NCBI GenBank assembly: GCA_035501255.1
Contig: DATJWM010000110.1
Location: forward strand, 1-31,142
From: JAFAZI01 sp035501255
GTDB lineage: Bacteria; Actinomycetota; Actinomycetes; JAFAQI01
DNA length: 31,142 bases
Direction: 5' to 3'
Shown here: in pieces, positions 14,670 to 22,787 of the stretch
Numbering within the stretch: position 1 is the stretch's first letter
How the letters are laid out: each line of letters opens with the position of its first letter
Made by a program: the position numbers and the translations under genes
Notes under the pieces: model-generated
The model's input: the letters and a program-made list of their open reading frames with translations, nothing else
What the model was told of the DNA's origin: nothing
Database searches by the model: none

Positions 14670-16457
14670 ATGCCCGCCGCACCCTCTCCCGCCACACCGC
14701 GAGAGGGCCTCGCCTACAAGTGGATCGCGCTGTCGAACACGACCCTCGGCACGCTGATCATCATGATCAACAGCTCGATCCTGTTGATTGCTCTGCCCGA
14801 CATCTTCCGTGGCATCCGCCTCGACCCGCTCGCCAGTGGCAACACGCCGTACTTCCTGTGGATCCTGACCGGATTCCTGCTGGTGACGAGCGTGCTCGTC
14901 GTCAGTCTCGGCCGGGTCGGTGACATCTACGGCCGGGTGCGGATGTTCAACCTCGGCTTTGCGATCTTCACCGTGTTCTCGATCCTGCTCTCCGTGACCT
15001 GGATGACCGGGACGAGCGCCGCGCTGTGGATCGTGCTGATGCGTCTCGGCCAGGGGGTCGGAGGAGCGTTCCTCATGGCCAACTCGAGCGCCATCCTCAC
15101 CGACGCGTTCCCGGAGAATGAGCGGGGTTTGGCGCTCGGTATCAACGGAGTCGCGTCGATCGGCGGGTCATTTCTCGGCCTGATCCTCGGCGGCCTGCTC
15201 GCACCCGTCGAGTGGCGCCTGGTGTTTATCGTGTCCGCGCCGATCGGGCTGTTCGGGACGGTCTGGTCCTACCTGAAACTCAAGGACAACGGCCAACGCA
15301 CCCCCGCCCGGATCGACTGGGCGGGCAATGCGCTGTTCGCCATTGGTCTGGTCGGGGTGCTCACCGGCATCGTCTACGGGCTCCAGCCCTACGGCGGGCA
15401 CATCATGGGCTGGACGCGGCCGTTCGTGCTGTTCTGCGTGGTCGGTGGCATCGCGGTCCTCGGAGTCTTTGTCTTCGTGGAGACGAAGGTCAGCGACCCG
15501 ATGTTTCGCATCGGCCTGTTCAAAAAGCGCGCGTTCACCATGGGCAACCTCACCGGGCTGTGCGCGGCACTGTCCCGCGGCGGCTTGCAGTTCACCCTGA
15601 TCATCTGGCTCCAGGGCATCTGGCTTCCCTTGCACGGCTACTCTTTCGAGAGCACGCCACTGTGGGCCGGCATCTACATGATCCCGCTGACCGTCGGCTT
15701 CCTGGTCTCCGGTCCGTTGTGCGGCAGGCTCGCCGACCGGTACGGCGCTCGGCCGTTCGCGACCGCCGGTGTGGCGCTGTCCGGGGTGGTGTTCCTCGGC
15801 TTCAACCTGCTGCCGATGGACTTCGACTACGTCTGGTTCGCACTCCTGGTCTTCGGTGTCGGCGTCGGGATGGGGTTGTTCTTCGCACCGAACACCTCGA
15901 GCGTGATGAACTCCCTCCCGGCGGATCAGCGGGGGGCCGGAGCCGGCATGCTCAACACCTTCCAGAACAGCGCTCAGGTGCTCTCGATCGGCATCTTCTT
16001 CACCGTGATCACCCTGGGACTCGCGTCCCGGTTGCCGCACGCCCTGCAGGCCGGCCTGGTTGCCCACGGCGTACCGTCCGATCAGGCGGCCTCGATCGCC
16101 GCACTGCCGCCGATCGGAACGCTGTTCGCGGCCTTCCTCGGGTTCAACCCGATCAAGCAGATGCTGCCCTCCGCTGCGGCCGCGCACGTGTCGGCAACGC
16201 ACTACAGCTACCTGACCGGCCGGGGGTTCTTCCCCAGCCTGATCGCCGGCCCGTTCGGGTACGGGTTGCACCTCGCCTTCTACATGGCAGCGGCGGTCTG
16301 CTTCCTCGGTGCGACGTTCTCGGCGATGCGCGGGCCCGACCACGCCCGCCTGGCCCGCACCCGGAGGGAGTCCGAGGAGATCGGCCTGGCCGGCGCGGGC
16401 GACGTCGCGATGGCGGAGGCGGGCGCGGGCAGCCCGACCCCGTCCATCGGCCTGTAA
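14670..16457 (+). CDS. DHA2-family MFS drug exporter (EmrB/QacA type)
   Basis: A 595-residue protein with about 14 hydrophobic segments, the DHA2 count. The family motifs are visible: INSSILLIALPDIFRGI in helix 1 (motif D1 region), LGRVGDIYGRVRMF (motif A between helices 2 and 3), RLGQGVGGAFLMANS (motif B), and GINGVASIGGSFLGLILGGL (motif C, antiporter). It should use the proton gradient to export a lipophilic compound from the cytoplasm. ATG 14670 follows an operator-like inverted repeat, suggesting induction by its substrate. The C-terminal ~45 residues are a charged cytoplasmic tail. The substrate is unknown. Confidence 0.92.
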   Translation: MPAAPSPATPREGLAYKWIALSNTTLGTLIIMINSSILLIALPDIFRGIRLDPLASGNTPYFLWILTGFLLVTSVLVVSLGRVGDIYGRVRMFNLGFAIFTVFSILLSVTWMTGTSAALWIVLMRLGQGVGGAFLMANSSAILTDAFPENERGLALGINGVASIGGSFLGLILGGLLAPVEWRLVFIVSAPIGLFGTVWSYLKLKDNGQRTPARIDWAGNALFAIGLVGVLTGIVYGLQPYGGHIMGWTRPFVLFCVVGGIAVLGVFVFVETKVSDPMFRIGLFKKRAFTMGNLTGLCAALSRGGLQFTLIIWLQGIWLPLHGYSFESTPLWAGIYMIPLTVGFLVSGPLCGRLADRYGARPFATAGVALSGVVFLGFNLLPMDFDYVWFALLVFGVGVGMGLFFAPNTSSVMNSLPADQRGAGAGMLNTFQNSAQVLSIGIFFTVITLGLASRLPHALQAGLVAHGVPSDQAASIAALPPIGTLFAAFLGFNPIKQMLPSAAAAHVSATHYSYLTGRGFFPSLIAGPFGYGLHLAFYMAAAVCFLGATFSAMRGPDHARLARTRRESEEIGLAGAGDVAMAEAGAGSPTPSIGL

Positions 16458-16548
16458 CCCCCCGATACCCCCGGCATCTGCCTACGTTGGTCGTTGTCAT
16501 GTCAACGTCGAGCCGCTCCCGCGCGTTGAGGAAGGGACGGGACAGGTC

Positions 16549-17055
16549 GTGACCTTCGACGAGGGCACGGCCACGACGTCAGCCGACCCGACCTTCGAGG
16601 AGGTGTTCCCTGTCCTCATCCGCGACGCGTACCGCGTCGCCTACCGGCTGCTCGGCGACCGCAGCGAGGCTGAGGACGTCGCGCAGGAGGCTTGTGCGCG
16701 CACCTACGCCCGCTGGTCGTCGGTGCGAGACCACGCGGAACCTTGGTGCATCCGGGTCGCCAGCAACCTGGCGCTCGATCACCTTCGGGCGCGCACCCGG
16801 GCGATCAAGCGCAACGAGCGGCTGCGGGCCAACGAGACCACACCGACGGCGCCAGGATCGGCGGTCGACCACCGACTTGACCTGTACGCCGCCCTCGAGG
16901 GCCTGCCTCGGCGCCAGCGCGAGGCGGTCGTCCTGCGCTATCTCAGTGACCTGTCCGAAGCCCAGACCGCAGACCTGATGGGCTGCTCGGTCGGGTCGGT
17001 CAAGACCCACGCAAGCCGCGGCCTGGCCGCGTTGAAGGAGGTGATCCCCCAGTGA
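16549..17055 (+). CDS. SigE-family ECF RNA polymerase sigma factor
   Basis: A 168-residue sigma-70 family protein of the actinobacterial SigE/SigM-like ECF type. Region 2 shows VAYRLLGDRSEAEDVAQEAC and ARWSSVRDHAEPWCIRVASN. Region 4 shows GLPRRQREAVVLRYLSDLSE and LMGCSVGSVKTHASRGLAAL, a helix-turn-helix that reads the -35 element. GTG 16549 is preferred; upstream frame is non-sigma. A 6-base inverted repeat (ACGTTG at 16484, CAACGT at 16503) lies upstream and may be part of its own promoter. The stop overlaps the next gene (GTGA), indicating coupling to a membrane partner. Confidence 0.9.
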   Translation: MTFDEGTATTSADPTFEEVFPVLIRDAYRVAYRLLGDRSEAEDVAQEACARTYARWSSVRDHAEPWCIRVASNLALDHLRARTRAIKRNERLRANETTPTAPGSAVDHRLDLYAALEGLPRRQREAVVLRYLSDLSEAQTADLMGCSVGSVKTHASRGLAALKEVIPQ

Positions 17056-17651
17056 CGTTCGACGACGAGACGAACGGCATGTTCGATCACCTCGACGACC
17101 CCAGCCCTCCCTTGTACGGCGACGCCGAGCTGTCCGCGGTGATGACGCGCGGTGCTCAGATCCGACGACGCAGGCGCACCGCGTACGCGCTCGGATCCAG
17201 CGCCATGGCCATCGTCGTCGCCGGCACGGCCGTTGCCCTCACCGCGGCAGGTTCGTCCGGCGGCAACGGCCAAGCGGCCATCGCCGCCTCGCACCCATCG
17301 ACCCCGATCAGCTCCCCGAGCGGGTCGAGTCCGACGCACCATCACGCCACGAACACGCCGGCCGCCGGCGAGACGACTCCCGGCGCTGGCGTGGTCGGGG
17401 GGAGGCACAACCGACACGGGCGCACCGGCAACACCTCGCCGCACCCACCCGGACCGTGCACGACGACAACCAGCACCCCATCGCCGAGCTCGACCGCCTC
17501 ACCGGACCCCTCCGCGACCGCGAGCTCCGACACCGGCCAGGCGGCGCCCGATCAGCCGGTCGTCACCACGACCTGCCCCACGCCGTCGACCTCGGCGTCG
17601 CCGGCGGCGAGCGAGGAACCAACGGCTCAGGCGAGCTCCGCCGGGTCCTGA
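17052..17651 (+). CDS. Single-pass membrane protein, probable partner of the sigma factor
   Basis: A 199-residue protein with a short cytoplasmic N-terminus (1-42, ending in Arg repeats), one membrane helix (about 43-67) and a long extracellular tail of Ser, Thr, Pro and some His with two Cys. The start overlaps the sigma-factor stop by 4 bases. Such arrangement is common for SigE-family loci, where the partner is often annotated as an anti-sigma-like or sensor protein. No zinc-binding anti-sigma motif (HxxxCxxC) is present, so direct anti-sigma activity is only an inference. The low-complexity tail may span the cell wall. Confidence 0.7.
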   Translation: MTFDDETNGMFDHLDDPSPPLYGDAELSAVMTRGAQIRRRRRTAYALGSSAMAIVVAGTAVALTAAGSSGGNGQAAIAASHPSTPISSPSGSSPTHHHATNTPAAGETTPGAGVVGGRHNRHGRTGNTSPHPPGPCTTTTSTPSPSSTASPDPSATASSDTGQAAPDQPVVTTTCPTPSTSASPAASEEPTAQASSAGS

Positions 17652-17680
17652 CTCGTTCCGGTCGGCGCTGCGGTTGGCAC

Positions 17681-17686
17681 TACAGT
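17681..17686 (+). promoter_or_regulatory. Putative -10 hexamer TACAGT, leaderless gmd
   Basis: TACAGT lies 7 bases before ATG 17694 in the 42-base gap after the previous gene, so gmd probably has its own leaderless promoter. Confidence 0.45.
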
Positions 17687-17693
17687 TCGTGAA

Positions 17694-18692
17694 ATGCCGC
17701 GCGCACTGATTACCGGCGTCACCGGCCAGGACGGGCTGTACCTCGCGGAGCTCCTCGTGTCCAAGGGGTACGACGTCTTCGGCCTGGTCCGCGGTCAGTC
17801 GAACCCGAAGATTCAAGTCGTCGAATCGCTCGCGCCGAGCGTCGAGCTGATCGAGGGCGACCTCACGGATCTGCCCTCGCTGATCGGCGCGCTGGAGGTC
17901 GCCCAGCCGGACGAGGTCTACAACCTCGGCGCGATCTCCTTCGTCGGGCTGTCGTGGCGGCAGGCGGAGCTGACCGGAGACGTCACCGGCATGGGGGTGC
18001 TGCGCATCCTGGAGGCGTTGCGCATCGTCACCAGCAACGACATGGGCCGGATCAAGTTCTACCAAGCGTCCAGCAGCGAGATGTTCGGCAAGGTTCGCGA
18101 GGTGCCGCAGACGGAGGCCACCGCGTTCCATCCCCGCTCGCCCTACGGGGTCGCGAAGGCATTCGGTCACTACATGACCGTCAACTACCGTGAGTCCTAC
18201 GACGCTTTCGCGTGCTCCGGCATCTTGTTCAACCACGAGTCACCGCGCCGTGGCCACGAGTTCGTCACTCGCAAGGTCACTCGTAGCGTGGCTCGGATCT
18301 CGCTGGGATTACAGGAAAAGATCGCGATGGGAAACCTCGATGCCCGCCGCGACTGGGGGTTTGCCGGCGACTACGTCGAGGCGATGTGGCAGATGCTTCA
18401 GCAGCCCGAACCGACGGACTACGTGATCGCGACCGGCGAGGCACACCGGATCCGTGAGCTTCTGGACATCGCGTTCGCGCGGGTCGGGATCGAGGACTGG
18501 ACCGACTTCGTCGAACAGGACCCCCGGTTTCTTCGGCCGGCCGAGGTCGACGCGCTCATCGGCGACGCGAGCAAGGCACGGGACACCTTCGGCTGGAAGC
18601 CAACGATCAACTTCACCGAGCTCGTGCACATGATGGTCGACGCCGATCTCGCGATCGAACGGCGCCGCGCCGAGCACGCGACCGGCGAGTGA
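17694..18692 (+). CDS. gmd: GDP-mannose 4,6-dehydratase
   Basis: A 332-residue extended SDR converting GDP-D-mannose to GDP-4-keto-6-deoxy-D-mannose, the precursor of fucose, rhamnose or perosamine units. It has the nucleotide motif GVTGQDG (8-14), the catalytic Ser/Glu of QASSSEMFG (S127, E129 region), YGVAKAFGHY (Y151, K155), and the GMD-specific NHESPRRGHEFVTRKVTR and LDARRDWGFAGDYVEAMW. This set is diagnostic. No GDP-4-keto reductase is next to it, so the final sugar is unknown. It could feed the glycosyltransferases at 998-3329 or a cell-wall glycan. Confidence 0.95.
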   Translation: MPRALITGVTGQDGLYLAELLVSKGYDVFGLVRGQSNPKIQVVESLAPSVELIEGDLTDLPSLIGALEVAQPDEVYNLGAISFVGLSWRQAELTGDVTGMGVLRILEALRIVTSNDMGRIKFYQASSSEMFGKVREVPQTEATAFHPRSPYGVAKAFGHYMTVNYRESYDAFACSGILFNHESPRRGHEFVTRKVTRSVARISLGLQEKIAMGNLDARRDWGFAGDYVEAMWQMLQQPEPTDYVIATGEAHRIRELLDIAFARVGIEDWTDFVEQDPRFLRPAEVDALIGDASKARDTFGWKPTINFTELVHMMVDADLAIERRRAEHATGE

Positions 18693-18709
18693 GGGCGGAC
18701 ACCCCGAGG

Positions 18710-19399
18710 TCAAGACCCCGTCAGGACGACGTCGTGCGCGGACGCGGTCGCGGTCATCCCCGAGGTGCCGATCGCCACCGAGGACAGCTGGAGGCGGAAC
18801 GGCAAATCGCGCAGCGGGAGCGGCACGGTGATATCCCGATGCAGTTCGAGTCCGAGCGGTCCGCGCAACGTGGTGACAGTGACCTCCAAGATGTTGCCGC
18901 TGACCGACGCCGTCGCCGTACCGCTCACCGTGACCGAAACGCCGCCGACGGTCAGCGTGTCGACGATGCGGACGGTGTTGTGGCCGCCCGACTCCAGGTG
19001 TGCGCCGAGTCCGCGGTCGGCGAGGTAGGCGTTCGCATCCGCGAACGACAGGTACGCCTGCCCGTCCACCCGATCCACCGGCACCGTGGATACGGAGTCG
19101 TGCGCCACGTCCGTGAGTGACACGTGGACTCCGTGCAGGTGCGCCTTGAGGCTCGTCAGGTTGACGCCACTGACGGGTACGTCGGTCGCGCTCACCCGAA
19201 TGTCGGAGTACGTGCCCCGCACCGCCTGGGTCAGGAAGGGAACCCCTCCGATCGACACGCTTGGACGGCTCGTGAGGCCGGCGTCGGTTTCGATCCGGCC
19301 TGCCATTGCGTGCGCCGCAACAACCGCACCCACGCGGTCGGCCACCACCAACACCACGGCGAGAATCAGGACGACCGCGACCACCAACCGGCCGAACAA
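18710..19399 (-). CDS. lmeA: LmeA-like phospholipid-binding protein (DUF2993)
   Basis: A 229-residue periplasmic protein with an N-terminal hydrophobic anchor (LVVAVVLILAVVLVVADRVG) followed by the DUF2993 fold (TDAGLTSRPSVSIGGVPFLT, then YSDIRVSATDVP and repeated beta strands). In mycobacteria LmeA (Rv0817c) binds phospholipids and supports lipomannan maturation. TTG 19399 is preceded by GGAGG 6 bases away, and an in-frame TGA at 19415 rules out a longer gene. It follows the MoaD-like gene by 15 bases in a minus-strand set and ends near gmd, its convergent neighbour. Position next to glnR-mshD matches the mycobacterial order. Confidence 0.85.
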   Translation of the reverse strand: MFGRLVVAVVLILAVVLVVADRVGAVVAAHAMAGRIETDAGLTSRPSVSIGGVPFLTQAVRGTYSDIRVSATDVPVSGVNLTSLKAHLHGVHVSLTDVAHDSVSTVPVDRVDGQAYLSFADANAYLADRGLGAHLESGGHNTVRIVDTLTVGGVSVTVSGTATASVSGNILEVTVTTLRGPLGLELHRDITVPLPLRDLPFRLQLSSVAIGTSGMTATASAHDVVLTGS

Positions 19400-19414
19400 G
19401 GGTGCCTCCGATCC

Positions 19415-19669
19415 TCAGCCGCCCGCGAAGGGCGGCAGCACCTCGACGGTGCCGCCTTGGGACAACTTCACAGTCGCCGGGTCGCGCGCGCCCACCGGCG
19501 AGTCGTCGACGAGAAACGAGCATCGGTCCAGAACCTGAGCAAAACCTTGGCCGTGGCGATCCCGGGCTGCGGTGAGCGCCGCGGCCAACGTCGGCTCGGC
19601 GTACTGCTCCTCCGCCGTACCGGCCGCGTCCCGGGCCGCCGCCCAGTAGCGGATCGTCCCGGTGGTCAT
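19415..19669 (-). CDS. MoaD/ThiS-family ubiquitin-like sulfur carrier
   Basis: An 84-residue protein with a beta-grasp pattern (TIRYWAAARDAAGTAEE) and the terminal PPFAGG, whose final Gly-Gly is adenylated and thiocarboxylated in this family. MoaD carries sulfur for molybdopterin; other members serve thiamine, cysteine or thio-tag pathways. No MoaE, MoeB or molybdenum gene is nearby. Its ATG overlaps the hydrolase stop (ATGA). In M. tuberculosis this slot is held by the thioredoxin-like ThiX. A role in sulfur transfer is plausible given the neighbours, but the partner is unknown. Confidence 0.85.
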   Translation of the reverse strand: MTTGTIRYWAAARDAAGTAEEQYAEPTLAAALTAARDRHGQGFAQVLDRCSFLVDDSPVGARDPATVKLSQGGTVEVLPPFAGG

Positions 19670-20460
19670 GCCCGCCCCGGTCCCCGCGCGACGAGGGTGG
19701 CGAGATGACCGCCGATCCGGTCGAGCAACTCCGGGCTCGCGGCCCGCTCCGCGTGACCGAATCCCTCCACCAGCCAATACTCCTTCGGCTCGCGGGCCAC
19801 GTCATACAGCGCCTCGGGATGCTCCAGCGGGAAGTACCGATCCTGGTCGCCGTGCACGAGCAGGAGCGGGATCGGGCTGATCCTGGCCACGACCTCGACC
19901 GGCGACTCGGGGAGCGCGGCGTGGTCCCATCCGACGGAGGACACCCGCGTCCGGCGTACCCCCCAGGTGAGCAACCGACCGATCCGGGTCTCGATCGCCC
20001 AATGCACGCGGCGCATGGGCGCCGTGCCGCGGTAGAACCACCGGGACAGGGTCGACACGCCGATCACCGCATCGACGTTGCCGATCAAGGCGGCGTGGCG
20101 GAGCACCACACTGCCGCCCATCGACCAGCCGCAGGTCACGATGTCGGCGTACCCGAGTCGGCGGGCCGCGACGACCGCGGCCTCCAGATCGAGAACCTCG
20201 TCCTGCCCCACGGTCGAATGCCCGGTGGACCGCCCGTGTCCCCGGAAGTCGAACGCCAGCACGCCGGCGTGGCGGGCCAGACCCGCAATCACCGACTGGA
20301 CGCCCGGACGCGAAAGCGATCCGGTGAACCCGTGCGCGACGACCACCCCGATCGGGCGGTCTGGATCCGGGCCGTCCACGTGCACCGCTTCGAGCCGCTC
20401 CCCGTCCGTCGTCCGCAGCGCGAGCCGGTCACCGGACGGGGCTGACGAGGGCGCGGGCAC
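19666..20460 (-). CDS. Alpha/beta hydrolase
   Basis: A 264-residue hydrolase. The nucleophile elbow is GWSMGG (S113), the acid is D207 in HGDQDRYF, and the base is H236 in GFGHAE, with HGFTGS as the oxyanion region and DFRGHGRST typical of the family. It is presumably cytoplasmic (no signal) and acts on an ester, thioester or acyl substrate; the substrate is unknown. GTG 20460 is the first start. It overlaps the MoaD-like gene by 4 bases and leads a set hydrolase-moaD-lmeA divergent from glnR, a pairing that suggests functional linkage not yet explained. Confidence 0.88.
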   Translation of the reverse strand: MPAPSSAPSGDRLALRTTDGERLEAVHVDGPDPDRPIGVVVAHGFTGSLSRPGVQSVIAGLARHAGVLAFDFRGHGRSTGHSTVGQDEVLDLEAAVVAARRLGYADIVTCGWSMGGSVVLRHAALIGNVDAVIGVSTLSRWFYRGTAPMRRVHWAIETRIGRLLTWGVRRTRVSSVGWDHAALPESPVEVVARISPIPLLLVHGDQDRYFPLEHPEALYDVAREPKEYWLVEGFGHAERAASPELLDRIGGHLATLVARGPGRA

Positions 20461-20582
20461 TCCGCTATCCTGACGCAGTCGGGCCTGGGCAGCGCCGCCC
20501 CCCGTGAATCAGGCGCTGTGTCGGGCCTGTCTCGCATCCCGGCACCGGAACGCTTCTCGCTCGGTATCGAAGGGATGACCAC

Positions 20583-21341
20583 GTGGCCAGCCTGTTGCTC
20601 TTGACCAGCGCGTCCGGCACGTCGGCGGAAGTTCTGCCGAGCCTGTCGCTGCTCGGTCACGTCGTGCGCATCATGCCGCTCGAGGCGGCGCCCCTCATCG
20701 ACGCGCCGCCCAGCGACGTGATCGTGATCGATGCCCGCCGCGAGCTTGCCTCGGCCCGCCAGACCTGCCGAGTGCTGCAGAGCACCGGGACCTCGGCCCC
20801 CCTGATTGCCGTGGTGACCGAGGGCGGTCTGACCGCGGTCGCCGCCGACTGGGGGTTCGACGATGTCGTCCTGGAGACTGCCGGTCCGGCCGAGGTCGAG
20901 GCACGACTTCGGCTGACCACCGGACGAGCGATCGCCGCCCGGGAGACCGCGGCAGCGGCCACCGAGGAGATCCGGTCCGGCGACCTCTCGATCGACGAGG
21001 CGACCTACCAGGCCAAGCTCGGCACCCGTCCGCTCGATCTCACCTTCAAGGAGTTCGAGCTGATCAAGTTCCTCGCGCAGCACCCGGGCCGAGTGTTCAC
21101 CCGCGCCCAACTCCTGCAGGAGGTGTGGGGGTACGACTACTTCGGCGGCACCCGAACTGTCGATGTCCACGTCCGCCGGCTGCGCGCGAAGCTCGGCCCG
21201 GATCGGGAGGCGCTGATCGGCACCGTCCGCAACGTCGGCTACAAGTTCGTCGCGCAACCGCTCACCCCGCTTCCCGGGCTGCCGAGCGACGACACCCTGA
21301 TCGACACCCCGGCGAGCGCGCTGGTCCCCGCGCAAACCTGA
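20583..21341 (+). CDS. glnR: GlnR-type OmpR-family nitrogen regulator
   Basis: A 252-residue atypical response regulator. The receiver-like half resembles mycobacterial GlnR (LLLLTSASG, LPSLSLLGHVVR, VIVIDARRELASAR, LIAVVTEGGLTAVAADWGFD). The winged helix carries LTFKEFELIKFLAQHPGRVF, TRAQLLQEVWGYDYFGGTRT and VDVHVRRLRAKLGP, nearly as in Rv0818. GlnR controls nitrogen assimilation and works without a paired kinase in actinobacteria. The start is GTG 20583 with GAAGGGA upstream. The C-terminus is a short Pro-rich tail. It is followed by mshD as in mycobacteria, which supports the call. Confidence 0.93.
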   Translation: MASLLLLTSASGTSAEVLPSLSLLGHVVRIMPLEAAPLIDAPPSDVIVIDARRELASARQTCRVLQSTGTSAPLIAVVTEGGLTAVAADWGFDDVVLETAGPAEVEARLRLTTGRAIAARETAAAATEEIRSGDLSIDEATYQAKLGTRPLDLTFKEFELIKFLAQHPGRVFTRAQLLQEVWGYDYFGGTRTVDVHVRRLRAKLGPDREALIGTVRNVGYKFVAQPLTPLPGLPSDDTLIDTPASALVPAQT

Positions 21342-21346
21342 CCCTC

Positions 21347-21352
21347 TAGGGT
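21347..21352 (+). promoter_or_regulatory. Putative -10 hexamer TAGGGT, leaderless mshD
   Basis: TAGGGT begins just after the glnR stop and ends 7 bases before GTG 21360. Confidence 0.45.
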
Positions 21353-21359
21353 CGCGGGT

Positions 21360-22235
21360 GTGCCCGCCGTCGCGATCGAGTCACTCGCGCGCCTCGAGCC
21401 ATCCGACCGGGACGCCGTCCTCGAACTGATCGCCCAGGTGGCCGGTCTCGACGGCGTTGCGCCCCTGTCCGAGGAGGCGATGCTGACCCTCCGCTACGCC
21501 GACGAGCACGCCCGTCATCTGCTGGCCCGCACCGGCGGCGCACTGGTGGGTTACGCCCAACTCTCGATCCGCAGCTCCAACCCACGAGCGGAACTTGCCG
21601 TCACCGATCCGGAGGTCGGCCGGGCGCTCGTGCACGCCGCTGAGGAGGCAGCCGGCGAGACGCTCGCGGTGCTCGCCCACGGAACGGCGTCCATCGCCAC
21701 GGGCGTGCTGCGTGGCCTCGGCCTGCGACCCGAGCGAGTCCTGCTCCAGATGCGTCGTAGGTTGCTCGACCCGCTGCCCGAGCCGGTCTGGCCGGACGGC
21801 GTCACGGTGCGCACCTTCGAGGTGGGGCGCGACGAGCAGGCGTGGCTGGCGGTCAACAACCTCGCGTTCGCCGACCACCCCGATCAGTCCCACTGGTCGA
21901 TGTCGGACATCACCGCCCGTGAGCGCGAACCATGGTTCGACCCAGCCGGATTCTTCCTTGCCGAGCGCGACGGCCAGCTTCTCGGCTTCCACTGGACGAA
22001 GGTTCACCGGCGACCGGACCAACCGATCGGCGAGGTCTACATCGTCGGCGTCTCGCCGGGCGCACAAGGGATCAGGCTCGGGTCAGCGCTCACGCTCGTC
22101 GGCCTTCGCCATCTTCGCGAGCAGGGGCTGAGCAGCGTTCTGCTCTACGTCGAGGAGACCAACACCTCAGCCGTACACGTCTACGAACGACTCGGGTTCA
22201 CCCGCTGGGACGCTGACGTGACGTTCGTACGTTGA
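21360..22235 (+). CDS. mshD: Mycothiol synthase
   Basis: A 291-residue tandem-GNAT enzyme that acetylates Cys-GlcN-Ins to give mycothiol, the last step of the pathway. The C-terminal catalytic GNAT domain has FFLAERDGQLLGFHWTKVH, EVYIVGVSPGAQGIRLGSAL (acetyl-CoA loop, about residue 231) and LYVEETNTSAVHVYERLGF, all highly typical of MshD; the degenerate N-terminal domain covers residues 1-150. GTG 21360 follows a TAGGGT hexamer by 7 bases. Its presence identifies the host as a mycothiol user and links to the sulfur block, which supplies cysteine. Confidence 0.95.
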   Translation: MPAVAIESLARLEPSDRDAVLELIAQVAGLDGVAPLSEEAMLTLRYADEHARHLLARTGGALVGYAQLSIRSSNPRAELAVTDPEVGRALVHAAEEAAGETLAVLAHGTASIATGVLRGLGLRPERVLLQMRRRLLDPLPEPVWPDGVTVRTFEVGRDEQAWLAVNNLAFADHPDQSHWSMSDITAREREPWFDPAGFFLAERDGQLLGFHWTKVHRRPDQPIGEVYIVGVSPGAQGIRLGSALTLVGLRHLREQGLSSVLLYVEETNTSAVHVYERLGFTRWDADVTFVR

Positions 22236-22254
22236 GCAGGTCGAAAGGCCCGAC

Positions 22255-22644
22255 TCACGGTCTGCGGCGCAGCCGACCTGCCCAGCGACGGGCGGTCGGG
22301 GCCGGCGAGGGGAACACCGTGCCCCGCGGACCGTTGGTCGGGTTCGCCGGTGGCACCACGGGAGCGGGAGCGTCGTAGTCGGTTGCGGCGATGACCGACA
22401 CGATCTGGTCGGCGGTGAACTCGTCGCTATCCGGGATCGTGGGGACGAAACCGACGAGGATGCCGTCGCGCAAGACCATCGCCTCGAGCCCGGCCGCGCC
22501 GTCGTTGTCCCAGATCGCCTCGCGGCCGTCCGGGATCACGACCCGCACCCCGACGTTGTACACGCCCACCCGGCGGTTCAGGTGAGCGAAGATCGAGCGG
22601 GCGCGTAGCTGCTCGACGACCTCGGACGCGACCGACTCCTCCAT
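22255..22644 (-). CDS. Conserved-looking small protein of unknown function
   Basis: A 129-residue protein that I do not recognise. It has an ordered first ~90 residues (VASEVVEQLRARSIFAHLNR, then VYNVGVRVVIPDGREAIWDN, LEAMVLRDGILVGFVPTIPD, FTADQIVSVIAATDY), suggesting a small alpha/beta domain, and a Pro/Arg-rich tail. No signal or membrane segment is visible. ATG 22644 is chosen because TAGCGT lies 7 bases upstream and the longer frame is not protein-like. It is convergent with mshD (19 bases between stops) and divergent from crcB. Confidence 0.65.
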   Translation of the reverse strand: MEESVASEVVEQLRARSIFAHLNRRVGVYNVGVRVVIPDGREAIWDNDGAAGLEAMVLRDGILVGFVPTIPDSDEFTADQIVSVIAATDYDAPAPVVPPANPTNGPRGTVFPSPAPTARRWAGRLRRRP

Positions 22645-22651
22645 CGCGACA

Positions 22652-22657
22652 ACGCTA
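22652..22657 (-). promoter_or_regulatory. Putative -10 hexamer TAGCGT for the 22255-22644 gene
   Basis: On the minus strand TAGCGT is followed by 7 bases and ATG 22644, the leaderless spacing. Confidence 0.45.
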
Positions 22658-22787
22658 GTTGTTGGCACTGAGAACGACGTTAAGGTGGCCCGCGACACTC
22701 GCGGTCGCTGTGATGTCAGCAGTCGGCCGGGACTAGGGTGTCCGCGTTGCGCGTCAGTAACCACCGCGTGGCAGAAGGGGCTCGCGG

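Noticed and set aside
15168..16343. 391-codon minus-strand frame opposite the DHA2 exporter
   Set aside because: Charged low-complexity shadow of a membrane-protein gene; the plus strand has 14 helices and family motifs.
22645..22787. Fluoride riboswitch upstream of crcB
   Set aside because: I could not find the conserved GAUGG core or pseudoknot partner of the crcB motif, and a likely -10 at 22733 leaves only about 45 bases of leader.
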